Shown here: positions 5,276 through 8,984 of the stretch, one piece after another
How the letters are laid out: every line of letters starts with the position of its first letter
Numbering within the stretch: position 1 is the first letter of the stretch
Assembly: GCA_030691225.1 (NCBI GenBank)
Contig: JAUYES010000299.1
Coordinates: forward strand, 1 to 8,984
DNA length: 8,984 nt
From: Holophaga sp.
GTDB lineage: Bacteria; Acidobacteriota; Holophagae; Holophagales; Holophagaceae
Reading direction: 5' to 3'
Program-made: the position numbers and the translations under genes
The notes under the pieces: model-generated
Seen by the model: the letters and a program-made list of their open reading frames with translations, nothing else
Databases searched by the model: none
What the model was told of the DNA's origin: nothing

Positions 5276-6623
5276 GGCCCACTTGCTGCTCGATCAGGTT
5301 AGAGAGCGTCTCATCCAGGCTATATGGTTTGACTAAAAGCTGGGCAACACCCACCCGCTGGGCAGCAATGACTAGGGCGCGTGAAATTTCGTCGGCGGCC
5401 AACACAATGGGCGGAAGATTCAAGCCCGCATCCTTGAGGCGCTGCACCATTTCCAGTGATTCAAGAACAGGCCGTTCGGTATCCACCATCAGCACATTGA
5501 CCCCAGGAGGCTGGAGCTGGGCGACGACCTCGTCCCATCCCACGGCGAGGTGTATCCGCCCATAACCTTCTTCCTGGAAAAACTCTTGCAACATGGTTCC
5601 ATGTCCCGCCGAAGAGAGGATGAGCATGGATCGCGAACGTTTTTTCATACGCTGCAAGGGAGACGTTCGGGAGTTTCCCGGAGCCTGAGAAGGTGGGGAT
5701 GAGATCGCGGCACCCATGACAGGCGATGGCACAGGAGATAACGGTGCCGGAGGCAATGGTGCGGGCGGCACCGGCTCAATAACCGTAGAGGGTTCCACAT
5801 TTTTGGGTGGTGGCGGATCAACGCGCTTCTCGACCTTAGCCGCCAGGTAGGGCTCGTCGTTGGGACCATCGATCACGGCCTTGCGCCGAGCCTTCGGCGG
5901 CACGGCGCTGGGAATGCTCCCGGCACGGTTGGCGACCAAGCTCTTCAAAGCGGAGGTGAATTCGGATTTTTCGAAGAGCAAGCCCAGCACCAACCCGCCT
6001 GATTTGTCATCCACATAGGCCACTTTTCCGTCCAACTCCATGACCGCAGGACAGCGTGGAACCTTGTTGAGTTTCAGAATCATGAAGGCATGGCCCACGG
6101 ACACCAAGGCAGAACCGATACCCAATTTTTTTTGGTCCTTAATATTCAAGGCTTTTTCAACGCGAACCCGGCAGCCAGTTTCGGAAATGTTTTCAATGGT
6201 GCCGGTGATGCCGACCCCTTCGAACAGACTGGTGAGCCCAGTAAGGGTGGCCCCCTCCTTTGCATTTAGCCGCGCCCTCGCCTGCTTGCGGCGCTCGGAA
6301 AGGCTGAGATCCTCGGGAATTTCAACGACCACGGTGCTGCCCCGGACCTCCACCAACCGGGCGGTGGCCCCCAGGCGCAGCCCTTCGTGAACAAACACCA
6401 TGTCCACCTGGCTGCCTTTGTCCCCAGCGTAGGAACCCGTCACCTGCAGATTCATGGTGCCCGATTCTTCATCCAGGGCTTGGAGCACTCCATGGTGCTC
6501 AAGTTTTCGCTTATCTTGCAGGATAAACGGTGTCCGAACTCGCTGAGCGTCCTCGAGATAGGCCAAGACCAGATCCGAGTTTCCACCCTCGCGTTTTTCC
6601 TTTCCGAATCCAAATAAGGCCAT
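5268..6623 (-). CDS. PilZ-domain protein with proline-rich linker and degenerate receiver domain
   Basis: This 451-residue cytoplasmic protein has three parts. Residues about 15-105 are a beta-rich, YcgR-N-like domain. Residues about 108-230 are a PilZ domain with both c-di-GMP-binding motifs, RxxxR (Arg112-Arg116 in RRKQAR) and NxSxxG (Asn145, Ser147, Gly150 in ENISETG). A proline-rich linker covers about 268-312. Residues about 332-449 form a receiver-like domain with Asp381 (VLMVDTE) as the candidate phosphoacceptor and Lys432 in LVKPYS. The acidic pair expected at strand 1 is replaced by SSAG (337-340), and the switch Ser/Thr is Ala (VLAAD). Phosphorylation is therefore doubtful. It probably binds c-di-GMP and passes the signal through the receiver fold; the target is unknown. 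ATG 6623 is chosen; GTG 6632 is an alternative preceded by AGGGA. Confidence 0.85.
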   Translation of the reverse strand: MALFGFGKEKREGGNSDLVLAYLEDAQRVRTPFILQDKRKLEHHGVLQALDEESGTMNLQVTGSYAGDKGSQVDMVFVHEGLRLGATARLVEVRGSTVVVEIPEDLSLSERRKQARARLNAKEGATLTGLTSLFEGVGITGTIENISETGCRVRVEKALNIKDQKKLGIGSALVSVGHAFMILKLNKVPRCPAVMELDGKVAYVDDKSGGLVLGLLFEKSEFTSALKSLVANRAGSIPSAVPPKARRKAVIDGPNDEPYLAAKVEKRVDPPPPKNVEPSTVIEPVPPAPLPPAPLSPVPSPVMGAAISSPPSQAPGNSRTSPLQRMKKRSRSMLILSSAGHGTMLQEFFQEEGYGRIHLAVGWDEVVAQLQPPGVNVLMVDTERPVLESLEMVQRLKDAGLNLPPIVLAADEISRALVIAAQRVGVAQLLVKPYSLDETLSNLIEQQVGLA

Positions 6624-6718
6624 GAACCCCACCGATCTATTCCCTGCATCGTCCCACGTTGGGCTTCGCTTGAGAACCGTGACAAAAGTTCTTCTTTAAT
6701 TCAGCTACCCTTAGTCCC
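6624..6718. promoter_or_regulatory. Divergent intergenic region between the PilZ-receiver gene and hflX
   Basis: This 95-bp gap must hold the promoters of both divergent genes. For hflX, the best elements are TACCCT (6706-6711) as a -10, or TTGAGA (6670-6675) with TTTAAT (6695-6700) at a long 19-bp spacing. For the leftward gene, TTGTCA (6685-6680) resembles a -35, but no good -10 sits at the right distance, so I cannot place that promoter. The stretch is more AT-rich than its surroundings. Confidence 0.45.
6706..6711 (+). promoter_or_regulatory. Candidate -10 element giving a leaderless hflX transcript
   Basis: TACCCT ends seven bases before the hflX ATG, the spacing at which transcription would begin at or next to the start codon. 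No Shine-Dalgarno-like purine run exists in the 20 bases before ATG 6719. The same GCTACCCT string occurs upstream of pnp. A matching -35 is not evident at 16-18 bp. Confidence 0.4.
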
Positions 6719-7867
6719 ATGACCGAACACCCCACGCGCTGTTTCCTCCTTGCCCGCCAGGGCCCCGACGACTCGGAAGAAACAATTGCTGAACACCTGG
6801 ATGAGCTGGCCGAGCTCACCCGAGCCTGCGGGATGGACCCCGCTGGCCGCCATCAACTGCGGCGACCAGTGATCGAGGCTCGCACCTTTTTCGGCAAGGG
6901 GCAGATCGAAAGCGTGGCCGACGAAGCCCGCCGCCTGGATGCCACCGTTCTGATCTGCGATGATGAACTTTCCGGTGGCCAGGTGCGAAATCTGGAAAAG
7001 GCCACAGGCATGACCTGCCTGGATCGCACGGGCCTGATCCTTACGATCTTCGAACACCGCGCCAAAAGTCGAGAAGCCAAGGCTCAGGTCGAACTCGCCC
7101 GCTTTGAATACGAACTACCCCGCCTCAAGGGCGCCTGGACCCATCTGGAACGCCAGGGCGGCGGCGTGGGCCTGCGCGGCGGTCCCGGAGAAACCCAGAT
7201 CGAAGTCGATCGCCGCATGACTCGGTTGCGCATCAGCCAACTTAAGAAAGAACTAAAGCATTTAGAGCAAATTCGAGAGACTCAGCGCCAAGGCCGAGGC
7301 CCTGGTATTCCGCGCATTTCCCTGGTGGGCTATACGAATGCCGGAAAAACGAGCCTGCTCAAGGCCCTCACCGGCGAGGGCGAACCCCAGAACATGCTGT
7401 TCGCCACCCTCGACACCACCACCCGCAAGGCCTGGCTGGGCCATGACCCCGAAACCCATGAACCGCGCCATGTCCTGGTGAGCGATACCGTGGGTTTCAT
7501 TCGCAAGCTTCCCCACCAACTGGTGGCCGCCTTTCGCAGCACCCTGGGCGAGGTCCGCACCGCCGATGCCCTGCTGGTGGTTGCCGACGCTGCCAGTTCT
7601 GAATTAGAGGACCAGCTCAAGGTCGTGGGCGCCACCCTCCGCGACATCGGCTGCGAGGACCAACCCCGCCTCCTTATTCTCAATCAAATGGATCGCCTGA
7701 CGCGCCCCCGCCGATTAGACCTAAAACGCCAACACCCCGCCGCCGCCATGACCTGCGCCCTGACCAAGGAAGGCCTGGAGGATATTCGCGGCTGGATGAT
7801 GGATCTGATACCTGGCCCAGCCAAGCCTCGGGAGCTAGAGGCCTGGGAACTTCCCGATACCCCGTAA
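6719..7867 (+). CDS. hflX: Ribosome-associated GTPase HflX
   Basis: This 382-residue GTPase binds the 50S subunit and, in studied bacteria, splits stalled or hibernating ribosomes, especially under heat stress. The N-terminal HflX domain and helical linker contain the glycine-rich signature RGGPGETQIE (starting at Arg153). The G domain shows G1 GYTNAGKTS (204-212), G3 DTVGF (256-260) with the following FIRKLPHQLVAAFRSTL, and G4 NQMD (322-325). The protein stops soon after the G5 region, so the C-terminal domain of about 50 residues found in the E. coli protein (426 residues) is absent; this is also seen in other HflX proteins. ATG 6719 has no Shine-Dalgarno and a promoter-like TACCCT just upstream. 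It is not next to hfq here, unlike in Proteobacteria. Confidence 0.95.
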   Translation: MTEHPTRCFLLARQGPDDSEETIAEHLDELAELTRACGMDPAGRHQLRRPVIEARTFFGKGQIESVADEARRLDATVLICDDELSGGQVRNLEKATGMTCLDRTGLILTIFEHRAKSREAKAQVELARFEYELPRLKGAWTHLERQGGGVGLRGGPGETQIEVDRRMTRLRISQLKKELKHLEQIRETQRQGRGPGIPRISLVGYTNAGKTSLLKALTGEGEPQNMLFATLDTTTRKAWLGHDPETHEPRHVLVSDTVGFIRKLPHQLVAAFRSTLGEVRTADALLVVADAASSELEDQLKVVGATLRDIGCEDQPRLLILNQMDRLTRPRRLDLKRQHPAAAMTCALTKEGLEDIRGWMMDLIPGPAKPRELEAWELPDTP

Positions 7868-7898
7868 TCCCGAATTTTTCCTCGTCAAGCCCCCGTGC

Positions 7899-7904
7899 TA
7901 CCCT
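7899..7904 (+). promoter_or_regulatory. Candidate -10 element of the pnp promoter
   Basis: TACCCT within GTGCTACCCTAA lies in the 172-bp gap between hflX and pnp (7868-8039), with a T-rich block (7875-7879) near the -35 position but no consensus -35. Transcription would start near 7911 and give a leader of about 130 nt. The match to the motif before hflX is the main support. Confidence 0.35.
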
Positions 7905-7908
7905 AACT

Positions 7909-7972
7909 TCGCGGTAATTCAACACCCTCGGCAGTGACCTCTGCAGGAAGCCCACCTCCCCATCTACCGCGA
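7909..7972 (+). promoter_or_regulatory. Structured 5' leader of pnp
   Basis: TCGCGGTA (7909-7916) and TACCGCGA (7965-7972) are perfect eight-base complements 48 nt apart. Between them GCAG (7931-7934) and CTGC (7941-7944) can form a small inner hairpin with a six-base loop. The outer stem begins almost exactly where transcription from the TACCCT element would start. In E. coli the pnp leader forms a stem cut by RNase III and then used in PNPase autoregulation. A similar role here is inference by position and shape only. Confidence 0.4.
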
Positions 7973-8015
7973 TCTGGCGGAGGGTTTCATGGAGCGATCA
8001 GGTCGGGGATTCAGC

Positions 8016-8034
8016 GGGGCCGAGGCCCCAGGAG
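8016..8034 (+). promoter_or_regulatory. GC hairpin abutting the pnp ribosome binding site
   Basis: GGGGC (8016-8020) pairs with GCCCC (8025-8029) around a CGAG tetraloop. The Shine-Dalgarno AGGAG (8030-8034) starts at the next base and lies five bases before ATG 8040. The stem does not bury the Shine-Dalgarno but would stack directly against it, which may tune ribosome loading or bind a regulator. Confidence 0.5.
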
Positions 8035-8039
8035 CCTTC

Positions 8040-8984
8040 ATGAACGCACTCCAATTCAGTCCCACCACCGTCAGTATCGATCTCGGCGGCACTCCCATCA
8101 GCCTGGAAACCGGCCGTATCGCGAAACAGGCCGCCGGCTCTGTCGTTGTGCGCCAGGGTGACACCATGGTGCTGGTGGCCGTCTGCACCGCCGACCCCCG
8201 GGAAGGCATCGACTTCTTCCCCCTCACCGTGGACTACCGCGAAGCCGTCTATGCGGCGGGCAAGATCCCCGGTGGCTGGTTCAAGCGCGAAGCCAAGCAG
8301 ACCACCAAGGAAACCCTGACCAGCCGTCTCATTGACCGCCCCCTGCGCCCCCTATTTGAAGAGGGCTACAACGGCGACACCATGCTCACCTGCCAGGTCA
8401 TCAGCTACGACGGGCAGCATGCCCCCGAAGTGTTGGCCATGGTCGGTGCTTCAGCTGCCCTCATCATCAGCGAAATTCCCTTCCACAGCCCCGTGGGTGG
8501 CGTGCGTGTTGGTCGCGTGAACGGTCAGTTGGTGGTGAACCCCACCACCGTCCAGCGTGCCGAAAGCGATCTCGATCTGCTGGTTGCCGGCACCGAGGAC
8601 GCCCTCGTGATGGTGGAGTGCGGCGCCGAGGAAGTTCAGGAAGCCGATATGGTCAAGGCCCTGGAATTCGGGCATCAGCAGATCCAGATTCTGGTCAAGC
8701 TCCAGAAGGAACTTCAGGCCAAGGTCGGCAAGGTCAAGATGGTGCCCGTGAAGGCCGAGCTGAACACCGAGGTCTACAAGAAGGTGGCCGCCGCCTATGC
8801 CGAAAAGCTGTTCACGGCGCTGACCATGAAGGTAAAGATCGATAGCTACAAGGTCATCGATGCCCTAAAGAAGGAAGCCGTCAAGGCCCTGGGCGGCGAG
8901 GATGGAGCCCTGAAGGGTGACGTCAAGGCCTGCTTCGACCTCCTGAAGGAAACCCTCTTCCGCAACGCCGACCTCGCGATGTAC
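8040..8984 (+). CDS. pnp: Polyribonucleotide nucleotidyltransferase (PNPase), N-terminal part (3' end outside window)
   Basis: The first 315 codons of PNPase, a phosphorolytic 3'-to-5' exoribonuclease of the degradosome and mRNA turnover, are open to the window edge; the family is about 700 residues. Residues about 10-145 form the first RNase PH domain with the typical VVVRQGDTMVLVAV strand. The family block AGKIPGGWFKRE contains the RNA-contacting loop, Trp80-Phe81-Lys82-Arg83 here against FFRR in E. coli. It is followed by LTSRLIDRPLRPLF (93-106). The region from about 240 is the helical domain, rich in Lys and Glu. The second RNase PH, KH and S1 domains lie beyond the window. ATG 8040 is supported by AGGAG five bases upstream. 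The gene before it is hflX rather than the common rpsO. Confidence 0.95.
   Translation, partial: MNALQFSPTTVSIDLGGTPISLETGRIAKQAAGSVVVRQGDTMVLVAVCTADPREGIDFFPLTVDYREAVYAAGKIPGGWFKREAKQTTKETLTSRLIDRPLRPLFEEGYNGDTMLTCQVISYDGQHAPEVLAMVGASAALIISEIPFHSPVGGVRVGRVNGQLVVNPTTVQRAESDLDLLVAGTEDALVMVECGAEEVQEADMVKALEFGHQQIQILVKLQKELQAKVGKVKMVPVKAELNTEVYKKVAAAYAEKLFTALTMKVKIDSYKVIDALKKEAVKALGGEDGALKGDVKACFDLLKETLFRNADLAMY

Noticed and set aside
5690..5815. Repetitive-looking GGTGCCGG / GGCGGCACCGG stretch
   Set aside because: This is the coding sequence of the proline-rich linker in the PilZ-receiver protein, not an independent DNA repeat.
7845..7880. GGGAA-TTCCC palindrome and T-run after hflX as a terminator
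   Set aside because: The palindrome has almost no loop and sits inside the hflX coding end; the T-run is about 20 bases away and is not preceded by a stem.
7934..8161. Small frame between hflX and pnp, considered as a possible rpsO-like or leader peptide gene
   Set aside because: Its composition is Arg/Ser/Pro/Gly shadow-like and it runs deep into pnp in another frame; it bears no resemblance to ribosomal protein S15.
1..8984. CRISPR arrays, tRNA or rRNA genes, insertion sequences, prophage or defence genes
   Set aside because: I looked for regular spaced repeats, cloverleaf-type sequences, transposase or integrase motifs and target-site repeats and saw none.

Overview
The window is about 60% GC, densely coding, and has no phage, transposon, CRISPR or RNA-gene signature. 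It reads as an ordinary chromosomal stretch of a free-living bacterium. Two traits hint at Acidobacteriota of the Holophagae type (Geothrix/Holophaga-like): the combination of gene families, and the recurring GCTACCCT motif upstream of genes. That assignment is inference from general impression, not from a search.

Layout. Positions 1-332 hold the 3' end of an isocitrate/isopropylmalate-type dehydrogenase. A large imperfect hairpin of a repeat-like kind (339-404, T-rich tail to 415) follows. A rightward series comes next: an HMG-CoA lyase-like enzyme (427-1323), a short cation-efflux-like membrane protein with a Cys-Gly-Cys-His tail (1328-1981), a 122-bp gap with a bulged hairpin, dihydrolipoyl dehydrogenase (2104-3510), a 72-residue unknown protein (3518-3736) and an exported unknown protein (3724-4176). 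The last gene converges, with a 21-bp overlap, on a leftward two-gene unit. That unit holds a PilZ-plus-receiver protein (6623 to 5268) and a membrane-anchored propeller-like protein (5238 to 4156). From the 95-bp divergent gap, hflX runs rightward (6719-7867). A structured 172-bp gap leads into the first 315 codons of pnp (8040 to the window end).

How the genes fit together. The left part is central and acyl-CoA metabolism: a TCA-type dehydrogenase, an acetoacetate-forming lyase and the E3 subunit shared by 2-oxoacid dehydrogenases and the glycine cleavage system. The leftward pair looks like signalling or surface regulation: a c-di-GMP-binding PilZ domain tied to a degenerate receiver, plus a single-pass extracytoplasmic protein. 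The right part is translation and RNA metabolism (HflX, PNPase).

The more unusual points are these: the palindromic repeat squeezed between the dehydrogenase and the lyase; the lyase's Gln in place of an otherwise catalytic Glu; the receiver domain that has lost its acidic pair; an apparently leaderless or near-leaderless hflX; and a structured leader ahead of pnp. No clearly new multi-gene system is visible.
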